Source: Delphinapterus leucas
Lineage: Eukaryota > Chordata > Mammalia > Artiodactyla > Monodontidae
DNA: 64,000 nucleotides
Direction of reading: 5' to 3'
NCBI RefSeq assembly: GCF_002288925.2
Contig: NW_022098092.1
Location: 202,995-266,994, forward strand
Under the pieces are notes generated by a model. The model had not been told where the DNA came from. It saw only the letters and a list, made by a program, of their open reading frames with translations, and ran no database searches. This document shows positions 44,901 to 54,603 of the stretch, piece after piece (position 1 is the first letter of the stretch; each line of letters begins with the position of its first letter). The position numbers were made by a program, and so were the translations under genes.

Positions 44901-45060
44901 TCCTTCCTTGTCTCTTGTAATATTCTTTATTTTAAAGTCTATTTTATCGGATATGAGTATTGGTACTCCAGCTTTCTTTTGATTTCCATTTGCATGGAAT
45001 ATCTTTTTCCATCCCCTCACTTTCAGTCTGTATGTGTCCCTAGGTCTGAAATGGGTCTCT

Positions 45061-45830
45061 CCCCGAATAGCCAAAGCAATCTTGAGAACGAAAAACAGAG
45101 CTGGAGGAATCAGGCTCCCTGACTTCAGACTATACTACAAAGCTACAGTAATCAAGACAGTATGGTACTGGCACAAAAACAGACAGATAGATCAATGGAA
45201 CAGGATAGAAAGCCCAGAGATAAACCCACGCACATATGGTCACCTTATCTTTGATAAAGGAGGCAGGAAAGTACAGTGGAGAAAGGACAGCCTCTTCAAT
45301 AAGTGGTGCTGGGAAAACTGGACAGGTACATGTAAAAGTATGAAATTAGATCACTCCCTAAAAGCATACACAAAAATAAGCTCAAAATGGATTAAAGACC
45401 TAAATGTAAGGCCAGAAACTATCAAACTCTTAGAGGAAAAGATAGGCAGGACACTCTATGACATAAATCACAGCAAGATCCTTTTTGACCCACCTCCTAG
45501 AGAAATGGAAATAAAAACAAAAATAAACAAATGGGACCTAAAGAAACTTCAAAGCTTTTGCACAGCAAAGGAAACCATAAACAAGACCAAAAGACAACCC
45601 TCAGAATGGGAGAAGATATTTGCAAATGAAGCAACTGACAAAGGATTAATCTCCAAAATTTATAAGCAGGTCATGCAGCTTAATAACAAAAAAACAAACA
45701 ACCCAATCCAAAAATGGGCAGAAGACCTAAATAGACATTTCTCTAAAGAAGATATACGAACTGCCAACAAACACATGAAAGAATGCTCAACATCACTAAT
45801 CATTAGAGAAATGCAAATCAAAACTACAAT
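45061..45830 (+). mobile_element. reversed internal L1 ORF2 fragment without poly-A, 13-bp target duplication
   Basis: 770 bases in plus orientation inside a minus-strand L1. They encode an internal ORF2 segment downstream of [22 protein letters not shown] near the start, [20 protein letters not shown] and [19 protein letters not shown] within, ending at [11 protein letters not shown]. The fragment lacks the C-terminus, 3'UTR and poly-A. Flanks 'gaaatgggtctct' (45048-45060) and 'gaagtgggtctct' (45831-45843) are a target duplication with one mismatch. The open frame stays intact for about 255 codons and then reads into antisense host sequence. Confidence 0.88.
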
Positions 45831-46029
45831 GAAGTGGGTCTCTTGTAGGCAGCATATATATGGGTCTTGGTTTTGTATCCATTCAGCGAGCCTGTGTCTT
45901 TTGGTTGGAGCATTTAATCCCTTCACGTTTAAGGTAATTATCAATATGTGTGTTCCTATTACCATTTTCTTAATTGTTTTGGGTTTGTTTTTGTAGGTCC
46001 TTTTCTTCTCTTGTGTTTCCCACTTAGAG

Positions 46030-47067
46030 AAGTTCCTTTAGCATTTGTTGTAGAGTTGGTTTGGTGGTGCTGAATTCTCTTAGCTTTTGCTTGTCTGGAA
46101 AGCTTTTGATTTCTCAGTCGAATTTGAATGAGATCCTTGCCGGATAGAGTCATCTTGGTTGTAGGTTCTTCCCTTTCAGCACTTTAAGTATATCATGCCA
46201 CTCCCTCCTGGCTTGTAGAATTTCTGCTAAGAAGTCAGCTGTTAACCTTATGGGAGTTCCCTTTTATGTTATTTGACGTGTTTCCCTTGCTTCTTTCAAT
46301 AATTTTTTTTGTCTTTAAATTTTGCCAATTTGATTACTGTGTGTCTCGGTGTGTTTCTCCTTGGGTTTATCCTGTATGGGACTCTCTGCACTCCCTGGAC
46401 TTCGGTGGCTATTTCCTTTCCCATGTTAGGGAAGTTTTCGACTATAATCTCTTCAAATATTTTCTTGGGTCCTTTCTCTCTCTCTTCTCCTTCTGGGACC
46501 CCTATAATGCGAATGTTGTTGCATGTAATGTTGTCCCAGAGGTCTCTTAGGCTGTCTTCATTTCTTTTCATTCTTTTTTCTTTATTCTGTTCCACAGCAG
46601 TGAATTCCACCATTCTGTCTTCCAGGTCACTTACCCGTTCTTCTGCCTCAGTTATTCTGCTATTGGCTCCTTCTAGTGTAGTTTTCATTTCTGTTATTNN
46701 NNNNNNNNNNNNNNNNNNNNNNNNNNNNNNNNNNNNNNNNNNNNNNNNNNNNNNNNNNNNNNNNNNNNNNNNNNNNNNNNNNNNNNNNNNNNNNNNNNGC
46801 TATTGGCTCCTTCTAGTGTAGTTTTCATTTCTGTTATTGTATTGTTCATCGCTGTTTGTTTGTTCTTTAATTCTTCTAGGTCTTTGTTAGACATTTCTGT
46901 GTCTTCTCGATCTTTGCCTCCATTCTTTTTCCGAGGTCCTGGATCATCTTCACTATCATTATTCTGAATTCTTTTTCTGGAAGGTTGCCCATCTCCACTT
47001 CATTTAGTTGTTTTTCTGGGGTTTTATCTTGTTCCTTCATCTGGTACATAGCCCTCTGCCTTTTCAT
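46030..47067 (-). pseudogene. L1 ORF1 pseudogene containing an assembly gap
   Basis: N-terminal frame 46876-47067 (with GNLPEKEFRIMIVKMIQDLG) and the coiled-coil / RRM frame 46296-46688 (with NIRIIGVPEGEEREKGPKKI) are ORF1p. The gap at 46699-46798 falls in the coiled-coil part. The C-terminal part below 46296 is frameshifted. Confidence 0.82.
46699..46798. other. assembly gap, 100 N
   Basis: Exactly 100 N. The 40 bases before it (46659-46698) and the 40 after it (46799-46838) are identical, so the true sequence may have no gap. Open frames that run through it are not real evidence. Confidence 0.98.
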
Positions 47068-47968
47068 CTTGTCTATCTTCCTGTGAATGTGGTTTTTGTT
47101 CCACTGGCTGCAGGATTGTAGTTCTTCTTGCTTCTGCTGTCTGCCCTCTGGTGGATGAGGCTATCTAAGAGGCTTGTGCAAGTTTCTTGATGGGAGGGAC
47201 TGGTGGTGGGTAGAGCTGTCTGTTCCTCTGGTGGACAGAGCTCAGAAAAACTTTAATCCGCTTGACTGCTGATGGGTGGGGCTGGGTTCCCTCCCTGTTG
47301 GTTGTTTGGCCTGAGGCAACCCAACACTGGAGCCTACCTGGGCTCTTTGGTGGGTCTAATGGAACACCCTGGGAGGGCTCACGCCAAGGAGCATTTCCCA
47401 GAACCTCTGCTGCCAGTGTCCTTGTCCTCACGGTGGGACACAGCCACCCCCCGCCTCTGCAGGAGACCCTCCAACACTAGCAGGTAGGTCTGGTTCAGTC
47501 TCCCCTGGGGTCACTGCTCCTTCCCCTGGGTCCCGATGCACACACTACTTCGTGTGTGCCCTCCAAGAGTGGAGTCTCTGTTTCCCCCAGTCCCGTCGAA
47601 GTCCTGAAATCAAATCCCACTAGCCTTCAAGTCTGATTCTCTAGGAATTCCTCCTCCTGTTGCCGGACCTCCAGGTTGGGAAACCTGACGTGGGGCTCAG
47701 AACCTTCCCTCCAGTGGGTGGACTTCTGTGGTATAAGTGTTCTCTAGTTTGTGAGTCACCCACCCAGCAGTTATGGGATTTGATTTCATTGTTATTGCAT
47801 CCCTCCTGCCATCTCATCGTGGCTCTCATTTGTCTTTAGATGTAGGGTATCTTTTTTGGTGAGTTCCAGTGTCTTCCTGTCGCTGATTGTTCAGCAGTTA
47901 GTTTTGATTCTGGTGCTCTCGCATGAGGGAGTGAGAGCACGTCCTACCTGCTGTATGTTTTAAATTCA
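47068..47968 (-). promoter_or_regulatory. L1 5'UTR, different type from the other two
   Basis: Non-coding 5' region of the full-length L1: 'tctgccctctggtggatgag', 'ctgaggcaacccaacactgg', 'catctcatcgtggctctcat', and 'gcatgagggagtgagagcac' near the terminus. It shares little with 1-776 and only the 'ggcctgaggc...caacactgga' part with 36175-36200, so at least two L1 promoter lineages are present. Confidence 0.7.
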
Positions 47969-47985
47969 GACTCTGCTTCATTTTT

Positions 47986-48590
47986 AATAACAACTTTATT
48001 AAGATATAATTTATATACCATATGATTCATATATTTAAAGTGTACAATTCAATGATTTTGAGTATATGCACAGAATTGTGCAGACATCACCACAATCATT
48101 TTTAGAATCATTTTTAGAGCATCACTCCACTCAGAAACCCTGTACCCCTTAGCCGTCATGTTCCAATCCCTCTATCACTCCCAGCCCCTGGCAACCAGTC
48201 ATCTACTTTTTATCTCTCTCTATTTGCCTATTCTGGGCATTTCATATAAATGGAATCATAAATATATGGGCTTTTATGTCTGGCTTCTTTCTGTTAGCAT
48301 AATGTTTTCCACGTTCATCCAGTGGCGTGTGTCAGTACTTTATTCATTTTTATGGCTGAGTAATATTCCATTGTATGGATATACCGCATTTTGTTTCTCC
48401 ATTCATCCATTGATGGACATTTGGATTTCCACTGTTTGGCTATTGTGAATAAAGCTGCTATGAACATTTGTGTACAAGTTTTTGTGGGAACATATGTTTT
48501 CCTTTCTCTTGGTTATGTACTTAGGAGCAGAAATGCTGACTCATATGCTTCATTATATTTTATTGCTAAACCATAATATGGAGATGCCAA
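47986..48590 (-). mobile_element. old L1M 3'UTR and ORF2 end
   Basis: Reversed L1M 3' end: 'aactttattaagatataatt', 'gtacaattcaatgattttga', 'agcccctggcaaccagtcat', 'gtaatattccattgtatgga', 'ttgatggacatttgg'. Adjacent to the host L1M at 39866 once the younger L1 is removed. Confidence 0.85.
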
Positions 48591-49089
48591 AGTGTATTTA
48601 ACAACTACATTATTGATGGTCATTTAGATGTTTTCATTTTTGCTGTTAATGAGTGCTCCAGGTAATGCTGCTCAAAATGTGGTTTGCAGATGGGTGCCAG
48701 GCCCTTGAAATGTTTGTTACAGATCCGTAACAAGATTTAGATAGAAACTGAGAATGTTTTGAAACTTTTCTAGCCTTTTAACCAGTAGTTTTACATCTGT
48801 CGAATCTAAAAATTAAAAAAAATGGCCAATACTTTTATGGCTTTGGTTTTTAAGTTTTTATTTTCTACATAATTTTATTGTATTTCACAAAAGTATTGGT
48901 CCCTGACAAACTGGAAGTTAGAACAAAAAACACAGCTGACCCTCCACTACAGGTAGGTGGTACACCTGCTTGTCCATGTGTGTTTCTGTGGGAATGGTGG
49001 CCTGAAGCCACACTCAGAAGAACAAGAACAAGCTGTCTGGGACTAGTTTGTGAGGGGGAAAGGGGAGCTCCTCACCTCAGTTCCTCTTC
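48591..49089. other. no gene seen; worn repeat words
   Basis: 'ctcaaaatgtggtttgcaga' near 48672 hints at a hAT-type MER relic. No exon-like segment. Confidence 0.4.
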
Positions 49090-49535
49090 AAGAATGAGAA
49101 TGATAATTTGTAATACAGATGAACGGATAAACAAAATACAGTATTTACATGTGATGGGTGCTATTCAATATTAAAAAGGAAGGAAATTCTGACATGTGTT
49201 GCAGCATGGATGAACCTGGAGGGCCTTACACTAATGAAATAAGCCAGCTACAACAGGACAAATACTATGATTCCACCTATATGAGGTCCCCACTGTAAGC
49301 AAACTTATAAGAGGCAGAAAGTAGAATGGTGGGTGCCAGGTGTTGTGGGGAGGGGAAAATGGGAACTTGTTTAATGGATATAGAATTTCAATTTGGGGTG
49401 ATGAAAGCGTTCTGGAGATGGATGGTGGTGATGGTTGCACAACACTGTGAATGTATGTAGTGCCACTGAACTGTACACTTAAAATTGGTAAGTTTTACGT
49501 TACATATGTTTTAATACCACAACAAAAAAATGTTT
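49090..49535 (+). mobile_element. old L1M 3' end
   Basis: Sense L1M words: 'catggatgaacctggagggc', 'tgattccacctatatgaggt', 'gttctggagatggatggtgg', 'gccactgaactgtacactta'. Confidence 0.85.
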
Positions 49536-49584
49536 CATTTATATGGGCTCTGAGCCTCTTAGTTCTCCAGTCACCATGGTAGTC

Positions 49585-49735
49585 ACAATCTCATTTATCC
49601 TTACAACTACCCTGTAGGATGGGCATTTACCCATTTTACAGACAGGAAAAGTTAGTCTCAGAGGGGGTAAGTGATTTGCTCCAGTGATACAGGGGTTAAG
49701 TGAGAGAGCGCCAGAGGGGCTTCTAGCTGGGTACC
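49585..49735 (-). repeat. MIR SINE
   Basis: Reversed MIR: 'tttacccattttacagacag', 'gggggtaagtgatttgctcc'. Confidence 0.7.
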
Positions 49736-49738
49736 TCA

Positions 49739-50104
49739 TTGTCTTGGTCTGCTCAGGCTGCAATGACAAAGTACCATAGACTGGGTGCCTTACAAAACAG
49801 AAATCTATTTCTCACAGTTCTGGAGTCTGAAAGTCTCAGAGTACCAGTATGGTCGGGTTTTGGTGAAGACACTCATCCTGGCTTGCAGACAGCTGCCTTG
49901 CTATGTCCTCACATGGTAGAGAGAGAGTGAGTTCAGTCTCTTATTATTATAAGGACACTAATCCCATCATGAGGGCCCCACCCTTTGACCTCATCTAAAC
50001 CTAATCACCTCCAGAGGCTCCACCTCCATATACCATCACATTGAGGGTTAGGGCTTCAACGTATGAATTTGGGGAAGACCCAAACATTCAGTCCATAACA
50101 CCTA
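49739..50104 (-). mobile_element. MLT1/MaLR-type LTR relic
   Basis: Plus strand reads 'tgtcttggtctgctcaggct', 'gtaccatagactgggtgcct', 'ctatgtcctcacatggtaga', 'aaggacactaatcccatcat', 'caaacattcagtccataaca': complete antisense solo LTR. Confidence 0.88.
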
Positions 50105-50114
50105 CTCACTTGCA

Positions 50115-50240
50115 CGTGGCCTTGGCAAGCCCCTGCAACACCTTGAGACTCAGTTTCCCCATCTGTAAAAGGGGACAGTAATAGCCAGCCCACTCGTATG
50201 GGGTCATCATATAACTCAAGTTAAGTGACAGGTGCAGACA
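50115..50240 (+). repeat. MIR fragment
   Basis: 'gagactcagtttccccatct' and 'gtaaaaggggacagtaatag' identify it. Confidence 0.75.
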
Positions 50241-51119
50241 CCTGTGTAAGCTGCAACTCGGGGAGCTTAGACTTATCTGAGATCAGCTTGAGTTTGTGTT
50301 TCCAGAGCTTTCCTCTCAGGGCACCTTGGAGTCCCTTTTAGCTGAACGCATGTGGCACTAGGTGGAGGGATGCTCCTGCTGCTCCATCTCTGCAAGGCTG
50401 CTCCTTAAAAGGGCCCTTTCCATTCCGATGTTTTTTAGATTAAGGCAGCCACAAAGTGAGCCGTCTCCCAGGGGCATTGGAAGTTCCTCTTAATGACTGA
50501 TTATTTTTAAAGGGATAATACTGAATCACGGCCAGGTAAACAGATTCAGCCAAAAATGTGCCTGCTGTAAAGGCCCAGGTTGGAGCCCTCAGCTCTTTGA
50601 TTCTTCATGGGGTGACCTCAGGCCTTGACTGGAGCAGGACCCGCAATGGGGGTCTCTGAGTGAGCCTACCCATCATGTCAGCAGCCAACCTGCATGCATG
50701 GTCACGTGTGTGTGGGGTGTGGCCACACTCTTTTGTTGGGGGTGTCCCCATTCTGGTTGATAGTTGGGGCTGTGTAATCTGTCTAGTCACATCTCTGAGG
50801 GCTTTGGCAGCCCATGGTCAGTCTGGTGTTGTAGCTCAGTGACTGCAGGGCTGAGAGAAACACCAGGCACCTTTCTTTTATCCTTTGCTGGCCAAAGGGA
50901 GTGTGCAGGATGCCAGCGCAGGCCTGGGTCAGCTTAGAAGGCTGAGGGTGAGCGAGGGCCAGCTTGCTGTGAATAGATGAGCAATTCTGGCAGCAAGTGG
51001 GGCAGTAGGGAGCTCTCTCAACTTGGCCCCTGGAGTTACAGCTCAATTACAGGGTTTTTGGCAACAGTAGCAAAATAAGTTCGAAACAACACAGTAGGAA
51101 CTTTGAATCCAGGGCAGTT
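50241..51119. other. no gene seen
   Basis: Unassigned. Frames at 50605-51046 on minus lack splice sites. Confidence 0.4.
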
Positions 51120-51330
51120 AGAAAGCCAGTGTTATCAGTTAGGCATGCATTTGGCTGCAGATAACAGAAACCCTCACTTCAATGCATGAGGATTTATTTT
51201 CCTTGCATGATAATTCCGGAGGTAGGCAGTCCAAGGCTGGTGCAGCTGCTCAGGGATGTTTCCGGAACCCAGTGTCTTTTTATCTTTCCATCCCTCCATC
51301 CTTAGTGGCAGGCCTTCATCTTCACAGAGA
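51120..51330 (+). repeat. ancient repeat family X copy
   Basis: 'catttggctgcagataacag', 'aaccctcacttcaatgcatg' and 'aggtaggcagtccaaggctg' match the family pattern. Confidence 0.45.
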
Positions 51331-51374
51331 GGTCAGGGAGAAGGGAGTCGGAATGAGCACTGGGTCAGCCCCAG

Positions 51375-51515
51375 GCATATAGTGCAAAGAGCACTCTACT
51401 TGATATCCAGAGATCTGGGCCCGCTTCTGACTCAGGGTCACTTCCATCTTCTGGACTTTTTCCCACCTGTCAGATGGGCAAGTTGAACTATATTATCTCT
51501 AAAGTCTCTTCCATC
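51375..51515 (+). repeat. MIR-like fragment
   Basis: 'gagcactctacttgatatcc', 'ctgactcagggtcacttcca', 'ctgtcagatgggcaagttga'. Confidence 0.5.
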
Positions 51516-51519
51516 TTGT

Positions 51520-51990
51520 TCCAGTTATCTATCTGTGGCTTTTTAATAAATTACCTCAAAACCTTATAGCTTAAAATGTCTATTTTGCTCATGAATCTGC
51601 AATTTCGGTAGGGTTCAGCGAGGACAGCTGGTCTCTGCTCCATTCATTGCTGGCTGGGAGGCTGGGATTGTCTGAAGGCTCACTCCATGTCTGTCAGGGG
51701 TACTGGGTGTTGTCTGGGACCTCAGCTGGAGCTTGGCCAGGACCTCTGCTCCTGGACTTCCAAGTGGCTACTTGGCTTCGTCACAACGTGGTCACTGGGT
51801 TCTAAGGGTGAATGTCCCAAGAGAGAGCCAGGAGAGGCTGAGTGGCTTTTTCTCACTGGCCTGGGAAGTCATGCAAAATCACTTCAGCCACATTCTTTTC
51901 ATTAGAGGCAAGTCACTAAGGACAACCCCTATTCAAGAGAAGTAGGCAGAAGTCAGATCTGCCTTTTGAAGGAGGAGTATCAAAGAATTT
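51520..51990 (-). mobile_element. ancient LTR-like repeat
   Basis: Plus strand reads 'gttatctatctgtggctttt', 'aaattacctcaaaaccttat', 'ggttcagcgaggacagctgg', 'gtctgaaggctcactccatg', which is the reversed form of a common old LTR-type repeat. Confidence 0.5.
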
Positions 51991-52235
51991 GTGGACCTGT
52001 TTAAAACCATCATGCACCTGTAGGTTTCAAGTTCAGTGTTCCCTCTTTTTTGTGCTTTACTCTCACTATTCTACAAGACAAGAGAGGCTGCCTCTCAGTG
52101 CAAGGACGGCAGATAAACTGTCAAGGAAAAGGTTTTGCTAGTCTTGGGCTGCTTTGGAAAGCCCTGGCCCAACCCCACTGGGACCAGGACTGGGACCTCC
52201 CTTAGTCTTAAAAGTGAATGATACCTGGTTCTTTT

Positions 52236-52449
52236 TTTTTTTTTTTTTTTTTTTTGTGCGATATGCGGGCCTCTCACTGCTGTGGCCTCTGCCATTGTGG
52301 AGCACAGGCTCCGGACGTGCAGGCTCAGCGGCCATGGCTCACAGGCCTAGCTGCTCCGCGGCATGTGGGATCTTCCCGGGCCGGGGCACGAACCCGTGTC
52401 CCCTGCATCGGCAGGCGGACTCTCAACCACTGCGCCACCAGGGAAGCCC
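52236..52449 (-). mobile_element. whale-type CHR SINE
   Basis: Poly-T edge 52232-52255, 'gcgggcctctcactgctgtg', 'ggagcacaggctccggacgt', 'gggcacgaacccgtgtcccc', 'ctgcgccaccagggaagccc'. Target duplication 'atacctggttctttt' (52221-52235) and 'atacctggttcattt' (52450-52464). Confidence 0.95.
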
Positions 52450-52554
52450 ATACCTGGTTCATTTTGAGAGTTACTCCCTGGCCACATGAGACTTGAGGAT
52501 ACTTGTCCAGCAGCACTTGAAAGTGTATAGTATGATGACAGTTCATCAACACAC

Positions 52555-52670
52555 TCTCACTGACCATTCCTTAAGTACCCAGCACTGTGCTAGGCATGAG
52601 TTATAAACCAGGCCTGAGAGCTGGCCCCGTCCCTTGGGAATTTGCGGTTTTGTTGGGGAGACAGACAACT
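52555..52670 (-). repeat. MIR/L2-like fragment
   Basis: 'ttaagtacccagcactgtgc', 'taggcatgagttataaacca' are low-similarity MIR3/L2 words. Confidence 0.35.
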
Positions 52671-52759
52671 GGGGACACCCCCACCTAGCTAAGTCAGCTG
52701 CATCCGATTTCAGTCTGTGTCCCCAGTGTCCACCCTGGGCTTGGCACAGAGGCGGCATT

Positions 52760-52905
52760 GATTACAGTGTTTGTCGGTGACAGAAACCTGACTCAGAATG
52801 ACTTGGCTAAACAAAAAAATTTTTTTTGTATGCTGGGGTTTGTATAACTGAAGAGACCGGGGGTAGATCTCTGACTTCAGGCATACGTGGGTCCCAGGAC
52901 TACAG
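52760..52905 (+). repeat. ancient repeat family X, left part
   Basis: 'gacagaaacctgactcagaa', 'gtagatctctgacttcaggc'. Appears to continue at 53460-53600 after the LTR-like insertion. Confidence 0.45.
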
Positions 52906-52929
52906 TGGTGACATAAAAAACCTTTCCGC

Positions 52930-53425
52930 TACACCTGTGTGTTAGTTACTTGGTCCACTGGGTGGCCCCCAGTGGACCAAGCTCCCTAATATTCTCGCTG
53001 TGTGTAGCCCCTTCCAACACTGCGTCTGAGCTTGGATGTGCAGTTTGCTTTGGCCAATTGGACATTAGCAGGTGTGATGCAAGTAGAGGCTTGATAAGCT
53101 GCTTGCACACTGGGGCTGGTCTTCTTGGAACCCAGCCACCCAGCTGTGAAGAAGCTCAGGTCTAGACTATTGAAGGATGAAAGGCCACATGAAGAGAGAC
53201 CTTGAGGATGAAGCCATCATAGACATTCTAGCCATCTCAGACAAGCTCTCAACTAAATGCAGCCACAGGAGTGAGCTCAGCCATCACCGTGGTAACAAAA
53301 CTGCTCAGCTCAGCCCAGTTATTCCAGAGAATTATGAGAAATAATAAATGGCTGTTTTAGGATACTAGGTTTTGGGTCATGTTATGTGGCCATAGATAAA
53401 ACTACTACACCTTTTCTAAGTGTTG
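52930..53425 (+). mobile_element. ancient LTR-like repeat inside family X copy
   Basis: 'gctttggccaattggacatt', 'agcaggtgtgatgcaagtag', 'aggcttgataagctgcttgc', 'gcccagttattccagagaat', 'gtggccatagataaaactac' are the order of a common old LTR-type repeat in sense orientation. Confidence 0.5.
52949..52981. other. perfect 14-bp hairpin with 5-nt loop
   Basis: Arms 'cttggtccactggg' (52949-52962) and 'cccagtggaccaag' (52968-52981) pair fully around loop 'tggcc'. It sits at the left end of the LTR-like repeat. Confidence 0.92.
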
Positions 53426-54098
53426 GCAAAACAGCTGCCAACAACTCCAGGCTCAGAAGTCCCAGTGGACCTAGAGTACGTCTTTTGCATGGGATTGACT
53501 CTCATTTAACTAATGCAAGTAGCTTGCTCATCTTGGAACCAGTCACTGTGGCCAGGAGATGAAGACCAGGCCAGAGATTCGTGCCCATCCTTGTAGCTAG
53601 TGGAGGGTTGGGTCAGTCCCACCCAATCCATGAACTGGGATAGGTTAGGGAAGGGAGAAAAATGAGGCTATTTTTACCAGAAAGTGGGAGAGCGGAGACT
53701 TAATAGAATCAACAGATAACCTCCACGGGGGGAGCACATTAAATTGGTGAGGAGGGTGAATGAATAATCATGAGTGTGGCTTAGTTGAGGAAGAAGTTCT
53801 AAAAGGGCCAATATTTAAGTCAGGACTTATCACGAGTAAGAGACAAAGGTTTCTAAGTGTCAGGCAAGCTGAGGGGTAGAACAGGAGATAGAAGAAGGCC
53901 CAGAGGCGGGAATTAAAACTCTGGGTAAATGGGAGCTGGATAAGGATGCTGGACAGATCAGGCATTGCACTCTGAGATGGCCAGATGTCTTCGCTGAAAG
54001 GTGTTTTGTTTGCCGAGACTCCAAATGTGTTGTGTAGGCTTTTCCTCCTGAATTAAAAATTCATTTGTATTTTAAGAAAAGTGTCCAGGTGTTTCTGA
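53426..54098. other. no gene; family X tail at 53460-53600
   Basis: 'tggaaccagtcactgtggcc' at about 53534 is the family X 3' word. The rest is unassigned. Confidence 0.4.
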
Positions 54099-54104
54099 TT
54101 TATT
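54099..54104 (-). promoter_or_regulatory. poly-A signal AATAAA for the minus-strand gene
   Basis: 'tttatt' on plus is AATAAA on minus, 87 bases after the stop codon at 54191. This gives a short 3'UTR that contains the (GT)n(GA)n tract. Cleavage would be expected some 10-30 bases lower. Confidence 0.5.
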
Positions 54105-54119
54105 TACACTTAAATCATC

Positions 54120-54151
<32 letters not shown>

Positions 54152-54181
54152 GGAGAGAGGGAGAGAGGGAGAGAGAGAGAA
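54120..54181 (+). repeat. (GT)n(GA)n microsatellite in the putative 3'UTR
   Basis: 'gtgtgtgtgtgag' followed by (GA)n with 'ggga' interruptions. On the minus transcript it would be (CT)n then (CA)n directly after the stop codon. Confidence 0.95.
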
Positions 54182-54190
54182 TGTGGGGAA

Positions 54191-54468
54191 CTATTTAATG
54201 TCCAAGAAATCCTGCAAACGTTTCATTTCGGCGTTTGCCATCTCAGACTGTTTATCTGAGGAGTGAGAGGCTGCCTTTGGCTGGGGCCAAGCCTCCTTCA
54301 GCTGTCCCAGGCTTGCAGAAGAGAGGTACGGCAGGGGCCCTCTTGAGGCCTCAGTGTCCAGGCTGCTCAGGGGGCCGAGCAGGGGCTCTGAGGGGCAGCT
54401 TGCAGCCTGCAGGCAGCCGGCCCCAGGGGAGATCTCGGAGGCTGCCCCAAAGCAGGACACACAGTTGT
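54191..54468 (-). CDS. terminal coding exon of an unrecognised minus-strand gene
   Basis: Acceptor 'gtgtgtcctcag' opens the exon. It begins with two bases that complete a codon started in the exon at 54604-54686 (G|AC, Asp), then runs 91 codons to TAG at 54191-54193. The peptide is Ser/Leu/Pro-rich: DNCVSCFGAASEISPG at the start, LDTEASRGPLPYLSSASLGQ in the middle, and a charged end EMKRLQDFLDIK. CpG codons remain near the end ('aacgccgaaatgaaacg'). AATAAA follows 87 bases downstream. An 18-base duplication makes a second possible acceptor at 54486, which would add six codons in frame. I recognise no domain or family. Phase match plus stop plus poly-A signal make this the best gene call in the window; a chance frame is still possible. 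Confidence 0.58.
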
Positions 54469-54603
54469 CTGAGGACACACAGTTGTCTCAGCTCTTCAGA
54501 GACCGGGTATCCCCACCCCCCCATCTCAGCCCAGTCGGTCACCAAAGAATGAGGACAGTTTGTACCCAGTGACGTGCCCAGTTCAAGCTTGTGACATACT
54601 AAC

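Larger units (their letters stand above)
40093..45965 (-). pseudogene. L1 ORF2 pseudogene, interrupted by three insertions
   Basis: Starts with ATG at 45963-45965 and an endonuclease N-terminus ([20 protein letters not shown], then QETHF with the metal-site Glu). The frame resumes after the insertion at 45060-44436 with endonuclease motifs VGDF, KIDHVMG and SDHN. In the VGDF motif the next residue is Arg where the family has a catalytic-site Asn. RT sequence follows in 43405-43923 and 43031-43408, with FADD at 43094-43105. Further pieces lie at 42581-42838, 41968-42363 and 40093-40335. Frameshifts and stops separate the pieces, so it is inactive. Confidence 0.88.
39884..47968 (-). mobile_element. 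full-length L1 with nested insertions, 17-bp exact target duplication
   Basis: Flanks 'gactctgcttcattttt' at 39867-39883 and 47969-47985 are identical and bracket an 8.1-kb insert. Inside: L1 3'UTR from 39884, ORF2 remains (40093-45965), ORF1 remains (about 46030-47067) and 5'UTR (47068-47968). Removing a SINE (40357-40683), a short L1 (41012-41943), a reversed L1 fragment with its duplication (45061-45843) and the gap with its repeated edge leaves about 5.9 kb, the size of a complete L1. That agreement supports the nesting model. Confidence 0.88.

Noticed and set aside
45034..45996. Longest open frame in the window (320 codons, plus strand)
   Set aside because: About 255 codons are the reversed L1 ORF2 fragment and the rest is antisense host L1. 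It is not a host gene.
46309..46894. Open frames running through the N gap
   Set aside because: Undetermined bases cannot support a frame.
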